Below, in pieces: positions 27,224-40,619 of a stretch of DNA of 64,000 nt (within the stretch, counting starts at the first letter, position 1; each line of letters begins with the position of its first letter). The notes beneath the pieces were generated by a model. It saw nothing but the letters and a program-made list of their open reading frames with translations. It made no database searches and had not been told where the DNA came from. A program made the position numbers and the translations under genes. Source of the stretch: Drosophila miranda (Eukaryota > Arthropoda > Insecta > Diptera > Drosophilidae). Location of the stretch: contig NC_046676.1 of the NCBI RefSeq assembly GCF_003369915.1, forward strand, positions 13,808,001 to 13,872,000. Direction: 5' to 3'.

Positions 27224-27253
27224 AACCTGGGCTAACCTGGGCTAACCTGGGCT
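27224..27253 (+). repeat. Three perfect AACCTGGGCT decamers
   Basis: Exact 10-bp period, three copies, then AAGG. Confidence 0.95.
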
Positions 27254-30200
27254 AAGGTGCTATTTGTTCATAATTTTAATCCTCGAATTCACCTCACTTT
27301 CAGGTTGGTTTTACATATGATATGTATAACTCTCACCCTCTGTCATTCACAACTTTTTCCCATTTGTAAGCCAAACACATGCTTGATTGGAATTCAGAGC
27401 TTAGAGCAAGCTCACACACACGCACAGGGATTCTATACGGGGAAGGAAGAAGCTTTTGCAAGAACAAGAAAATTTTCAATAAAATATACAAAATTATGTA
27501 AAAGTTATTAAGTGCATACAAAGTAGTGGAGCAGAGGAGCAGAAGAGCGGAGCAACATGCAACATACAACACAATCTCCTCCACACACCCACACCTACTT
27601 CTGCGACTGTTCTGTTGGCAAGAAAAACTTTCTAATCACGTGGACAAGGCAGCAGTCAAAGTTCTTTTACTTGGCCCGGCCAAGAGACGTTGCCAAGAAA
27701 CACTCTGACCTACCCCCACACCCACACCCACACTCACACCCACACCCTCATCCACTCCTGCTGCACATCAGTATCAGTGCGTACATAAACGTGCATATAT
27801 ATGAGTATATTTTAAAAGTTTTCTATTTAGAATATAAACACATGCTTGATTGAAATTTGCAGGCAGCAAGCATCAATATATTTTAATTGCTATTATTATA
27901 AGGTGCATGCCTTGGAAAAAGTCAATTTAGGTGAATGCCTAAGGAATGGCAAAAGAAGAGCTGCCAAGAGGGCAGAAAAGACTGTACAACAGGTCGAATA
28001 CGTAATCTTCGCTGTCAGGAGCTAGTTTTTCTTGTATTCTGGTTCGAAAAGGCTGAAAAATGGCTTCAAATTTCTATATATGGGCGTCATTCCCAGCCTC
28101 GGGTTCAGTAAACTCCACGCCCGTCGCATATACTGGCTTGCCACTGCCAAATCTCATGAGAATTTTCCTATTTTCAGAACTTTTTTATGCATTTCCCTTT
28201 ATTTTTCATCCCAATTTTTTTCTAATTTGCAAAGTCAGAGCTCAGCATGCGCCGCGGTGCTCTACGCTCAGCACTCTGCACTCGGCGCCCAGTGCTCATA
28301 ACTCACAACACCTGGCGGCAAGGTGAAACGCCAAAAGTGCCGCAAATGAAAAATGCAAGCAGAATTAAATTATAGTCTGTAACGAAACAGTGAAAAAATG
28401 CACAAAAAATGAGCGAAAGAGAGGAGATGAAACACTGAAATAGGAATGGGAAAAAAAGAGTGTAAACTAAAAGTTCAAACAGGCGGCGCAAACGAGTAGT
28501 TGGATGCCTGCGTTCCGCACCACTGCACGGTCCCGCCTTCGCTTCAACGAAATTAAATCTGAGCGGAAGTAAAGCAAACACTAGCACAAACAAACACACA
28601 CACACACCCCGAACACACATGAAGAGAGTGTCGTAATGATGCTGCAGCAGCTGCGCTTAGATTGCATTAAGTGGGCGGCAGCGGCCGTGGCAGGCGCTGG
28701 CTCTGGCTATGGCAGAAAGCGAGCAAGCAAAAATTCTAATTTCCGCGCAAAAATCACAAAAAGACGGGAAAATAGTGCAGGAGCGGGGAAAAAAGGGGGA
28801 ATATGTAGCCCAAAAAAAAAGGGGTGCAGATAGAATGGAGGTAAAGACTGTAGAGCACAGTGCGGAGGGTTTCCTTAGCCTTTTGGTTAGTATTTGGATT
28901 GTCTGAATAGTTATACGATATCTTAGGTCTCTCAAATCCTTTAAACAACCAGTTTAATGCCTTTTCGTTTTATTTAAGTCAATTAGGTGTCCTTTGAGCG
29001 GTTAAAAGACCCTGGAACTTCCATAAATCTAAAACATATGTATTTTGTTACACAGAGTCGAAAAACAGAAAAACCCTAAGTCAATTATTTCCATATGCAT
29101 TTTCCCCTCAGCTTTTCCGTTCGTTTCCCACTAATTAAAACCTCATATGTAATTTCAGCTTTTCTTTTTGTGCTTTCCCTTTGGCGCCCTTCTGTTGTAT
29201 TAAAATTAATATTCGTATATATTTTTATACATTTTTTTGTGCACTGCCAGAGCCAAGAGCTTAGAGCAGAGCAAGAACAACTTTTTTCTAGTTGCAATTC
29301 GAGATGGTCCTTCCTTATTTTTTTTTTTTTTTTTTTCTCGTTTTTTTGTATGTTTGCAATAAAAATAATATTTTTACAGCGCTCGTTACCTTAACAATGT
29401 CCCTAGTCCGCTGTCGAGCCCTTGCCAAAGTTGAGGAATATGTGAGCGGAAAAAAATGTGCAAGAGTAACAGCTCAAATAACCCCGCGAATGGCCACCCA
29501 AAAGTTAAAAGTTAATGAGACAACATAACTTTTGCGGTGCTCCAAATGAGTGCCGAAAGTGTCGCGGAGAGGGGGGTGTGCAACGGGCGCCCAAGGGTCC
29601 TGGACCGCCTGGACCACTGGCTGGCCGTGTAATCAATGTTCCTTCTCGTGTGTCTGGGTACAAAATTAAACAATTAAAATAATCCAAATTCTAACGAAAA
29701 GACCCTTTGATGCCTTTGAAGCATTCAGCACTTTCGCCTGTAATATGTTCCATAAACATCTTTCGATCAAGTCTTATATACCCTTGGATAATCCCCTTTA
29801 ATCAGGGTACATGGTAAAATTAGTGGAAAAACATTTGCCCGAAGGGAGACACTAGAGAGACACTTTCAACTGGTGTCTTACGTCGTGTTAACATTACAAA
29901 ATTTATGCTGTTCTCCAGCGAGCGGACACTCCTACATCCTGGACACAAGCCTTATCCCCTGGCCGGCATCAGCCATTAATCAGGGAGCGACTCGACTCCT
30001 GCAGATCCCCAAACCATCGCATGTCGCGCTCTCACAGCTGTCCGTCAAGTGGGGCTCTGGTACTGGTTCTGGCTCTGGTCTGGTGACGCTTATCACTTGC
30101 TCCATTGAACGCTGGCCGCGGCGTCTGGCATAAATATCACTTAAATCAGTTGACTTAGCCGGAGAGCCAGGACGTGGCCGGAGGATGGACAGGGACAGGG

Positions 30201-32308
30201 AGAGGGACAAGGACAGCTGGCCAGGACATATCAACTTGTAATTGTGACAATTGCTGTCAACAAAGCGCAGGGACTCGCGTACCAGCAGCGATGGGGCATG
30301 GTGGCAGCAGGAAGCCAGACAGCGACTGCTTAGCCAGACCATGTCTTTTTTTTTCTATCTCCATCTCCGTATCCACCTCTTACTCTATTTTTAACTCCCA
30401 CTTTGGGTCTTTCTCTTTCCCCTTTCCTTGGCGTTGACAATTTTTTGACAAAATAAGATAAATGACTTTGTTTTTTGGTTGCGGCGCAAATGCTGGCTGA
30501 TTTCTGAGCAGATCAGGAGGCAACATGAATGTGTGCCTTACAGAACTTGGAAAATGTACAAGGAAATTTAAAATTTCAAATGATTTTCGCACAAAAGTAA
30601 CCTACAGCATGGTTCTATCGCCATTTTGGGGGCTGGCTTTTCACAATAAATTCGCGATTTTGCTTCAGTTTGTTGACTCCATCCTTCTGCTGCTGCTGCT
30701 GCGGCTCCTGGGTGGCTTCTTTGCCCCCAACCAGTGGCTCTGCCACTGCTCTTCACTTTTTTCTGCCATTTGGACCATTGACTAAGCCAAACAAAGTCTG
30801 ATGCCCGAATTTATTATGCTCACTCCAATTTCTGGCTGGACTTGTCCATTTTTTTTGCTTTCAGGTTTTGTTGTATCCTTTTTTGTTTTTTTGGTTCTCT
30901 AGCCTTTTTTAATTCAATTTATTTTTGGATTTATACGTATTTATGCACATGGGATTCATTTCCGCTTACGGTTTTCTAACTTTTCGCGAGAACCGTAGGA
31001 AAAAAAACCGGACTTTATCTGCGAGCGCGTTTTAATGAAAATTGATGCAGCAAAAGTGCGCAGAGGTTATTGGCGTGCCTAAATTAATGTCGAGGATATT
31101 CCCGGCCCGGCCTGACCCTGAAGCAGAGCCCGGAATCTGCATTGTGTTCAATAAAATTTTGACATTTCTTAATTGAATTCCGTTGCACAAAGTTGCTGTG
31201 AAGAGCGGAGGGGCGGCGAGGAGAGAACTCAAACAAAAGCCAACAAACCAAAAATCAAATTACAACAAAATTTATCCCAGCAATGAAATTTTCACCGCAA
31301 CACATCGCACAGCACACACTCCTCCTTCACGTGTCCCTGATCAGCACATGGGCCAAAAATTGTATAACTTCATTAAATAATTGCGCGACCCGAAATGCAG
31401 CGACGACAGCCGCAAGGGGCTGTGGCAACGGTGTCCTGGAAAACTTTTCCGAAGGCATCACTAACTGGCAAAAGACGGACGGGACCCGGGACCAGGGACC
31501 CGGGACCAGGGGCCTGGGATGGCCAGGTAAGAAGGCGACTTACAACTTGCAACTTCAACCAGACTCACCGAAACCCCCGGGTCCGGTCGCTCTCCTGCCA
31601 CACTTTGTGCCCTGCTATGTTCTGGTCTGTTCCGGCATGTGTTGCAGGTGCTCAAATATTGAATTTGCGATTTTCCATTGAACATTTTCGGGATCGTGTC
31701 CGTGTTGTGGCGTGGCCTTCGGGGTGTAAATTGGGCAAGGTTTGCCATACTTGTAGTCAATTAGGCAAAATATCCAACGATATTTGAGTAGTTGCTGCGA
31801 CCAGAGTTTGGCTGTGATGTAGGTTGAAGGAAGCACAAAAAGTACAGATTTAATAATGAAAATTACTTGCTTTTAAACAACACAAATTAGTTCAAAAGCG
31901 TACGCACTACTTCACATATTTTAGCTGTATCCTTGGCAATAGGTTGTACGCCCAAAGATTGGACGGTGGAAAAAGCTAAGGGGAAGCTCTTTCTTTTCAA
32001 ACACACCGAGCAAAGGAGTAGTTTTCCATGGACACATTGGAGGAGATCCTTTCAGGAGATCTGTTTGACTAGAAGCAAATCGGAACGCCCCCTGCTAAAT
32101 GAAAACAATATATGCCAGGAACTAAGGAAAAAAGTGTTAAGAAACACACGCAGGAACTGAATTCAGTGCAAAGTTATTTATTTTAATCGATCTCTTGGTA
32201 CCTAAGAGAGTCTCCTGTCTTTCAATGTCCTTATGAAAAACATTCGTGGCCATGGATCGACTTCGTTTTCTTAAATTTCCAAACATTTGAGGCAATTAAA
32301 ATCTGATT

Positions 32309-32595
32309 ATCGGACTTAATTAAGGGCATATTGAAAATGTATTTAAATATGCAGCCCAGTCGTTTTATCAGCAGTGCAATAATTTACAAATTATCAACAG
32401 TTGCAGCCGCACTGTTGGTGGTGGCATAGCCCCCGCTGCTCATTTTCAGTAATTTTCAATAAATGCAGCGACTATCAACTGTCTGCCATCGTCGGAAGGG
32501 AGCAGAGGAGGTGGGGAGTTGGGGCCTGCCACAGACCACAAGGCGTGGGAATTATTTTAATTTTAATTGGCTTATTTTATATTTCAATTAAATGC
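32309..32595 (+). repeat. Direct repeat block, left copy (3' side of acyltransferase)
   Basis: Diverged copy of the block at 35993-36165, same orientation. Shared runs include TGCAATAATTTACAAAT, ATCAACAG, GAGGTGGGG, GGGGCCT.CC, TTTTAATTGGCT and ATATTTCAATTAA, in the same order, plus GGACTT.ATTA...GCATAT at the left end. This copy is longer because it has extra sequence in the middle (about 32420-32505). It lies about 120 nt past the acyltransferase stop codon. Non-coding in all frames. Confidence 0.75.
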
Positions 32596-32712
32596 GTACT
32601 CTGCGAGTATATCGGAGCCTTGTATTTGCACTAAAGTTTAAGATTAAAACTACTATAATTCATAGCCAATGAATACTCATAAAAGAGAGAGCCTGTAATA
32701 CACTGCTAGATC

Positions 32713-35343
32713 CTAGACGCTTTGCTTAGGTTCTGTTTCGCTCGGAGACTCCACAGGAGGCTCGGCTTGAGCTTCGACTGGCTGCGCAGTGGGCTTTCGG
32801 GGGCGCAGGATGAAGGCCTCAAAGCCAGTCATCGGCACCTCGATCATAATGTAGAACGCATAGGAGATCAGCAGGGTGAAGCCAAAGGTCGACCAGAAGG
32901 AGAGCATCTGAGGAGCATCGGATTAGTCGCAGAGGAGGGGAGTGGGGTGGGGGGAGGGGCTCACTTACCGTATCAAAGTTGGTGAAATGCAAGGGCGTAC
33001 GGATTCGTCGATGGCTTACCTCGCCGATGAACACGTGCCAGATGTAGGCCGAGTAGGAAAGCCTCGACAACGGCTGCCAGAGGGGGGAGGAGAGGAAGCT
33101 GTTGGCCAGTCCACCATGGCCCTGCATGCAGGCAAAGAACACCCAGCAGAGGGCCAGGGGCCAGCCCATGCGGGTCAGGGTGTAGAACACGGCCTGCGTC
33201 AGAACCGATGGCGAGGGTTCCAGCAGCTTGGCGTAGGGGTACATGGCAAAGATCGAGGCAAAGATCGTGGCCAGACAGAGCAGCCAGCCGGCCCACACGA
33301 CGAGGCGGCTGAGCTGGAACTGTCTTCCGCGGTTCAGGTGCACAAAGTAGCCGAACAGGAAGCCGATCAGCCACGGAGCCGCATGGGTGTGTGATGGAAA
33401 GTAGAGCTTCCGCTGCTTCTCCCCGGTCGGGTCACCTTTTCTGATCGCGGAGGGGCATGAGCACGGGAGGAAAGAGTATATCTCTCGGGGGGAAACTTAC
33501 TTGAAGATCACTTGGTACTTGTTGGTCAGAATGGTGGCGAAGAGGCACGACGAGAGCAGCAGCATCAGCAGCAGAATGCCCGCAGCCCCCTTCTTGCCCC
33601 ACCTGTAGAGAGCGATCAGCAGAAACGGGGCAACGAGATACAGCTGCATGTCCACGGCCAGGTACCAACTATGGGGAATGCACTGAAATAGTTCAAGGGT
33701 CAGAGGGTGTGTCGACGGGCGCCCCAATGTCACCCACAATCTCCTTGGTGGCGTAGTTCTGCAAATAGAGGAGGGTCCAGAACCAGGTGCGCTCGCACAC
33801 GGCATAGTCCCCAAAGTTGACTTCCTCGGACAGGGGTCCGTCGTCCAGGAGGGGCAGCAGCTTCATCGACACGAGAATGACGGCCGCCACCATCGGTGTG
33901 AGGCGCAAGTACCGGTGCAGGTACATCAGCGGCACGTTTATGCGGCCCTTGGTTCTGCCAAATCAGAGGAAAACTTAGACCAGCCTCGCCGAGACGGATT
34001 AGACGGCGGCACTCACTTCTCCAGAAAGCGCAGGGAGACCACGACTACCAGCAGCCCGCTGAGGAAGAAGAACGTGTCCACGGAGAACGGAGCGTATATG
34101 ATGAAGCTGGAGAAGGCCTGCTGCACCCACTGCAAGAAGTTCGAATGGGTTGGAAAGGGTGTGACCGCCCAGATGGCATTGCTATGGCAGCGGTACCTAC
34201 GCTAAGCAGATCGCTTTGGTTGATACTGGGCGATTTCAGGGCGTAGATATATTCGTGGCCAAATATCACCCACATGAGCGACAGGCAGCGTATGCCATTG
34301 AGGCAATGGATGACGTTGGGACTCGACTTGGGGTCCACGATGGCAAAGAGACTCCGGGAACTGGCTCGAGCGGAGAACGTACCGACCAGACGGGGCGGTG
34401 GCGTTTCTGCCGGAGAAGGGAAAAGCATTAGCCGGGCTGGGACAGAGTCCGGCCCTTCTCACTCACTCTTATCTCCGCACAGGAGGTAGTCGTAGACAGT
34501 GCAGATAATCGTCGCAGAAGCCAGAACCGATAGCAGAACACTGGCGTGAACAGGGTGAACAGCCTGGTTAGTCGCGGCCAACTGATTTCAGCTAACATTT
34601 CAGTACATACATGGTCACAATGGTGAGGCTGTCCAGGGATGGGGTCTCGCCTGTCCTGCAGGTCGCCTCGTCTATGGCAAACTTATCCTTGGCATCGCTG
34701 ACACTGAGCAGCCGCTGAAGAAGCTGCCCCAAAAAGGTCTCCATAAGCGCGGCGGAGCAGGAGGACGGGAAGCACACAGCGGTCCTTATGTTGGTGGCCT
34801 TCAAGAGGTCCATGTCGAAGCCAAGCCACTTGGCAATAGGCAGCTCCAAGAGGCAGTACTTCCCCTGAATGCTGTGCCCCTCGCTCACGGCCTTGTGCAC
34901 CCTGGTGCACTCGTCGTAGTTGCCCATATCGATGATATTCCCCTTCAGATAGCCAGCCGGTATGGTTCCCCACGAATCAATCACTGCGAACAGTCACACA
35001 TTGCCGAGCGTTTTGCAGAATTAGTTGAAGAATGCCACTTACTGTTGAGGGCCCACAGCCGTCCCGTCGTCAGGCTCTGCATAAACTGGGCCATGTCTGC
35101 CAGGCACACCAGGTCCTGCTGACTGGGCAGCCGGCCCTCGAGCAGCTCTGAGTCCGCCTCCGAAATGTTCCGGAAATGCCGAAAGAACTCCGTGCCCAAG
35201 GAACGCAGATCCATGAGCCGCTCGTAGTCCACCATGCTGAATCCATCCTGCTCCCCCACGCCCACCTCCCAATCGATAAAGTGCGGCTCGGCTCTGGCTA
35301 GCGACAGCCAACTGAGCAGCAACGTGGCTAGAACACCTTTCAT
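32713..35343 (-). CDS. NRF-6-like membrane acyltransferase (NRF domain + Acyl_transf_3), 9 exons, 710 aa
   Basis: Exons (minus strand): 35343-35043, 34983-34611, 34540-34467, 34406-34201, 34129-34017, 33954-33738, 33682-33501, 33440-32969, 32907-32713. All eight introns are 55-71 nt, GT-AG, and every junction keeps frame (2133 nt). A signal peptide (residues 1-18) precedes the extracellular NRF domain, seen as RLWALNMIDSWG (about 95-106), GNYDEC and GKYCLL. The Acyl_transf_3 part follows, with many membrane segments: CLNGIRCLSLMWVIFGHEY (284-302, candidate catalytic His300), SVDTFFFLSG (334-343), YLHRYLRLTP, CIPHSWYL (429-436), THAAPWLIG and the last helices near 640-680. The cytosolic tail is short, polar and Pro/Glu-rich. 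The family includes C. elegans NRF-6 and many insect paralogs and is thought to acylate an unknown substrate; length fits the family. Which paralog this is I cannot say. It is flanked by direct repeats (see findings). Confidence 0.95.
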
Positions 35344-35398
35344 CTTGGCCCACTACCGGTGTTAATCGAAAACTGTTTCCTGATCCCTTGGGGAAACC

Positions 35399-35406
35399 TA
35401 TTTATA
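35399..35406 (-). promoter_or_regulatory. TATA box of the acyltransferase gene
   Basis: The minus strand reads TATAAATA here, 56 nt upstream of the start codon. About 32 nt downstream is an Inr-like ACAGTT (A at 35374), which would give a 5'UTR of about 31 nt. GATA-type motifs lie upstream at 35450-35455, 35838-35844 and 35895-35900. Confidence 0.7.
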
Positions 35407-35992
35407 CCCGTAAAGCCCAATCATCGAATTCGATTTCGGTGAATGGACGTTATCTGTGCGGTACTTGTAGATTACCAGTTACTATGAAATGATTAACTTA
35501 CAGGAGAACACCATCTGTATTCCAGCCAGTGTCAATGTTTCTGATAACCAAACAAAAAACAAACAAAAAAGACCCTTCAAGCGGCGAAGTGGAAATACCC
35601 TTGCAGATCGATCGTTCCCGGGGACTGGGATAAATCTTGCAACAGCCCCAAAGTCGGTCACATCGGACAGGTGATCGCCTCGACCGACCTGACTTGATCG
35701 GTCAAGGGTGTAGATAGCAAACATTTCGACAGAACTGCCTGTCCATCGCAATCACCGCCACACTTCCCAGAAGGCCGCCGCTTCGATTGAAAGTCAAAAA
35801 ATACATATTCGAGTACTTAGCAGGCAATTACGCATCAGATAAGGTATTTGTGACTAATAAACGATTAATATGATTAGTGGAAGTTTTTTCTTTTCTTATC
35901 ATTGCAGTCTAGGATCTATATGTACCTAATTTTAAATACATTTATTTATGCCACGATTCGGGTCTTAATTTCCATTTCAAACAATCAAAATG

Positions 35993-36165
35993 GGACTTCA
36001 TTAGGTGCATATGCTCCACAGAGTATCGGTGCTATTGGCCCTGCAATAATTTACAAATAATCAACAGTGGCACAGCTCTATCCACACGGGGCACGGAGGT
36101 GGGGCCTACCATAATGCGTGGCAATAATTTTCATTTTAATTGGCTGCTATTCTATATTTCAATTA
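35993..36165 (+). repeat. Direct repeat block, right copy (5' side of acyltransferase)
   Basis: Shorter diverged copy of 32309-32595 in the same orientation, about 650 nt upstream of the acyltransferase start. The order of the conserved runs is kept. To its right (36179-36213) a simple ACCAAAA-type repeat begins. No acyltransferase coding remnant is visible to the right. Confidence 0.75.
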
Positions 36166-36246
36166 ACGGCGGGAGGGACAAAACCAAAAACCAAAAACCG
36201 AAAACCAAAAACATGCGGAAAAGGTGCGAAAATCTGGATAATAAGT

Positions 36247-36270
36247 TGTGTGTGTGTGTGTGTGTGTGTG
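36247..36270 (+). repeat. GT microsatellite
   Basis: About 12 units, shortly right of the right-hand direct repeat block. Confidence 0.9.
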
Positions 36271-37997
36271 CGACTGCAGCTCTCATTAGTGCCACATGGA
36301 CACACACACACGCAGGGAGTCGATTGTTGGTTTGCATGCGGTCGCATGAGGCGTATGAGTAATATGTAAAAACATTTCCTGATTCTGCGGTGAGTGGATA
36401 CTGGTGGTTTAAAGCGAAGAATTTTACTAAATTAATTTTGGAAAACTGCCCAAAGTTTTTTCCTATCCCTTTTAAAGGGATTCCACTGCTTCCCTTGTGC
36501 TTAACCGAAGCCCAGGCTTGTACCTGCTCGTCCTTCGTTGTCCTTTGTCAACATGTTCACCAAACAAACTCGAGGTAACTCCCCCCTCCCCGCGACCAGA
36601 GCAACCTTTGAACTGCCCATAAATGTCGGGAACACAGCAACAATCGCTTAATTCATAATTAAATTAATTGTTGTAATTACTTCATTAGCGTGTGCTTTCA
36701 GCCCCGCTCCTCTGAGCCTTCATTAGTGGCAATTCCCGCACCATTACGAGGGACTGTTCCATTGTTATGTCCTATGTAAATGGCGGCCAAAAAGCGACAC
36801 CACAATTACACAATTAGGCGACATTAACATTTGATGCGTTATGTTTACAGTTTCATTTAACTGTTTGCTTCTTCCATCCCTTTATTCGCTTTGCACCCTT
36901 CCTGGAGCTGGCCCTCTCCTGCGGGGGACACTATCTGCTTATAGCCCGGCACGCAGGTCGTAAGCCTTTGTAATCGATTGTTGGCTAATAGAAAAGTTCT
37001 TTGGGGCGACATTATGGGTATTTTTATATCATTTTTCCTTTCTAGGTTAATGAATGTCGTAAAGTGGTTGAGTAATGGCTGCGATGGTCTCATTTAATTA
37101 TGTGGAATTATAAGGAGTCTATTCCGGCGGGCAGTTTAAATTAATAACTAATAGTTTTTCCCAAAAGTCCGTTGAGAATCCAGTGGAATCTTCAAGAATA
37201 TTGGCCATTATCGCTTCACTAATACTTCTTTAAATATAAAAACCTATAAACTCATTCCTCTTTTTCGGGAATTCATAAAACATTTGCATTTCAGAGTAGG
37301 TTTAGTGATTCTAGTCCCATACTAAACTGATATCAAATCCAATTAAAGTCGCTTTAGATTTGGTCAATCTTTGCCCGCTCCCCCAGCATTCCACTCCACT
37401 CCGTTTCGCTCTGCCCAGCATTCATCAAACATTCACAAACATGGAGCATTCAATTAAAATTTTGGTGAACATATTAACTAAAACATCAATCGAGAGAAAC
37501 TCGTTCCCCGATCCCCATCCCCATTCCAAACCTCAAACCAGTCTCCCAGCCATCCGCTCGCTCTGCGCCCCAGCCAGCCACTCAATCCACTGGCAAAACT
37601 CAGGCGAAAGAGCACCAAAGAGAACGGGCGCCGCTTAAGAGAGAGCTCGCTGTGGAAAAATAAAAACTGTGCCGCGAGAGAGACAGACGCAGAGAGGGAG
37701 ATGGAGAGCGATAGCGAGAGCGATGCTGTGGGTGGATTTTTCTTTTTTCCCCAAGTATTTTCTTTCTGTTGCTTTTGCCGCACGATTCGTAAACAAATTC
37801 TGTGATTGGCTGGCGCCAGTCATTCCCTCTCTCTGGCCGAGTGTCTGTGTGTCTCTGTGTGTCTCTGTGTGTGTCGCGTGTGTCTGTGTTTCTGTGTGTA
37901 GTTTTTGCCCCACGTTTTCCTCTTATTAACGCGTTTTTGTGATTGGGTTTGGGTGCTGCCAGGCAGCGCAGTCAGCGCAGTTTTTTCTTCTTTATGC

Positions 37998-38028
37998 GTG
38001 TGTGTGTGTGTGTGTATGTGTGTGTGTG
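37998..38028 (+). repeat. GT microsatellite with one interruption
   Basis: GT runs split by ATGT. Confidence 0.85.
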
Positions 38029-40619
38029 CGTTTGTGTGTGAGGAAAATTGCCTATGCGCCACCCCAAACTACTATGCGAAATGAGTGTAATGAGCGACCG
38101 AGAGAGCCGGCTCTGGGGCTGGCTGGCTGGCTCTCTCCGTCTCCCTCGCACATTACACATACGCCGCGTTATCTATGTATGAAATAGCTCCCCTCTCCCG
38201 CCGCGTGCCATAGTTTTCCTCTTGTTGCTTTTTCTAACTGCATTGCCGTTGGCCGCTGCTGCTGCTGTTGCTGCCTCTGTCGCTGCCTCTGTCGCTGCCG
38301 CTGCCGCTGTCGCTGCTGTGGCTCTGTTAATGTTTTTTACGTGTTTATGTTAATCGGCGACGCTGGCAGCGTTGCAGCGGCAGAGCCTGTGCTTAGATGA
38401 CGCCTCCCACAGCCCGACCACCCGACCACCCATCGCTGTACATACGCCGTATGTACAGAGTGCGTTGTGTTTTTTATGCATTTACTGGGCGCACGTTTTT
38501 TGTTTGTTTTGTGGATTGCCTTCCGTTACGTTTTTTCTCCTCCTTTTTTTTACGGCCGCAAATGAAAAACTGTTCACGGCGCATGCTAGAGTGTTGGATA
38601 GTTGGAAGAAAACCCCATTTTTAATTGCAATTTTTCATTAATTAAAATTTGCTTAGTTTGCATTTGAAAAGGTTTTCTACAAAAAAAAACGGAAATTTGT
38701 ATGGATTTATTGTGATTGAAGGTGCAGCAAATTGAATGTGTTTCCACTTACGTCCGTACCGTACGAAAGAGGCCGATAGAAACGTCAAGAGTGGGGGAAA
38801 ATGGAGAGGGGGAGAGAGATAGAGAGAAAGACAGTCTCTGATGGCTGCAATTACTGTTCATCGTTGGGATGAAAGGGAAAATATTTTCCACATTTCATTG
38901 GCAATAAAATTTGAGAGGAAATTCAAAAGAGTTTGTTATTTGTAAACGTAAGAATTGCACACTTTTTCGTACCTCATATGTATATTAATACCTCAGAAAT
39001 GTGACCAAAAACCATACTTTTTCTATAGATACGTAGACATACATACATATACAGATGTACGTAGAGTCCATCTGTAATCAAACACGATTAAAGCTTATAC
39101 AACATGCATGCCCTGGCCTCCAACCATTGCAGGGCCTTCGCTATATCTCCTTTATTTCCATCCGCTTTTCTCTCGGAGTTTCAGTTTCCACACGTTTTTT
39201 CCATAGCCGTAGTTTCTATACAAAGCGTGTTGCCCACTAATTTGTGTGTGTTGCACGCTGGCCGTGCCTAGTTCCTCTTGCCAGCTAACGGCAATTAATG
39301 ATATGGCCACAGAGTCACAGCCGCATCAAATGACACGGCCTGGGAAAATTCATTCACACACACAAACACACACACACAGACATATTTATATATGTAAGTG
39401 CAGACGAAAAGAACGACACAGAGCCACATAGAGAGATAGAAGCATAAAACCCAACCCCCAACCCCCACCCTCAAGCCCAGCTGTAACCCAAAACCAAACC
39501 CAATCACACGCCCAGTCCGGCTCTCGACAGCCAACCAATGCATGAAAACGCATTTTCCTCAACGAAAAGTCAAAAAGTGCGTAGCGCAGCCCACCCACCA
39601 ATACATGCGCGCAGGCACACACATACTATCAGAGATGTGGCAGAGGAAATGCGATTGGTGGAAAGCCAAAAGGACCAGCAAAAAACTCCAACACATAAAC
39701 GCGCTGCCGGGCAGGGTACGGGGGAACCGCAACAATACAAAAGTCAAATTAGTGCAAATGCAAATGCATGGCAAAAAAATTCAGAAAACAACAAAAAAAA
39801 AACAAATGGGAAGCTCTTCAAATGGAGCAACAAAAACTGTGTGTGACACTAGAAAATATAGACATGGCCAGGCTATGTACAGCAGAGGCAGTGGGGATGG
39901 AGGGTCTATTGGGGGGGACAACAAAAGAGTGGATAAAAATGCTGCCATATTATAATTACATGGCTCCGAGCGCGGCAGAGACAGAAACTGCTGCATGCTT
40001 TTAGGCGCTGATTTTTCTATGCGCGCGTGCATGTGTGTGTGCGTATGTAAAGTCAATTTTTGATAGACACTTTGCTCGATATTCATCAACATTTACCCGC
40101 ACCCTTTCAGCCCTTTCATAATTGCTTTACTATCCCCCCAATAATGCATTTTTGTCGACCAAAATTTAAAGCCTTTTCATTGTATTTTTAAGACATTTTT
40201 TGTAAGTTTTTCCACGAGATCCGAAGGAGATTTACATGCGATGCGGGTATTGTGTGTGTACAAAGTTAATGAAAGACCAACAAACCTTTTTGGAGTGGAA
40301 AACTGGCATTTTCTTTGTTTCAAGCAAATATATTTGCACAAATATGAGAGTAACAAACGCAAAAATAATCCCATAGAATGACAGCTTTAAATAAAGATTG
40401 ATAACAAATTTCCATCCGCAAACAAGAACTGATGGAAATGTACCACAAATGTATGAATTTAAGAGATACAACTTTGCTTTTTATTTGCTTCTTTTTTTTA
40501 ACCCCCAAACAAAAGGTATTGTACAGATAAAAGATGGTGCTATTGATGCCATAAAATATAAAGAATTTAATGTAAAATACGCACGGGGAAAGTACAAGCG
40601 GTAGCTAATTTCCTGGATC

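Larger units (their letters stand above)
15859..32308. other. Gene-free region, right part of the left desert
   Basis: Apart from two weak ORF candidates I see no gene. Contents include CTGCC repeats (16050-16130), an AT-rich ATATTTAA patch (16775-16850), a pyrimidine-rich stretch (19770-19850), CACACC hexamers (27715-27748), a run of 18-19 T (29318-29336) and GACCAGGGACCCGGG-type repeats (31478-31512). Long low-repeat stretches occur at 22400-23050 and 31800-32300. Confidence 0.6.
36166..40619. other. Non-coding interval between acyltransferase and protease cluster
   Basis: No supported gene. It begins with ACCAAAA repeats and a GT tract, and holds a GA/GT-rich block (37600-38330) with many GAGAG pentamers, CGCTGC/CTGTCG repeats (38254-38325) and AT-rich DNA up to the protease upstream region. 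No remnant of a second acyltransferase copy is visible. Confidence 0.6.

Noticed and set aside
36166..40600. Search for a decayed second acyltransferase
   Set aside because: None of the family motifs (SWG..P.G, GIR.LS..WV, SVDTFFFLSG, HSWYL) was seen in any frame.
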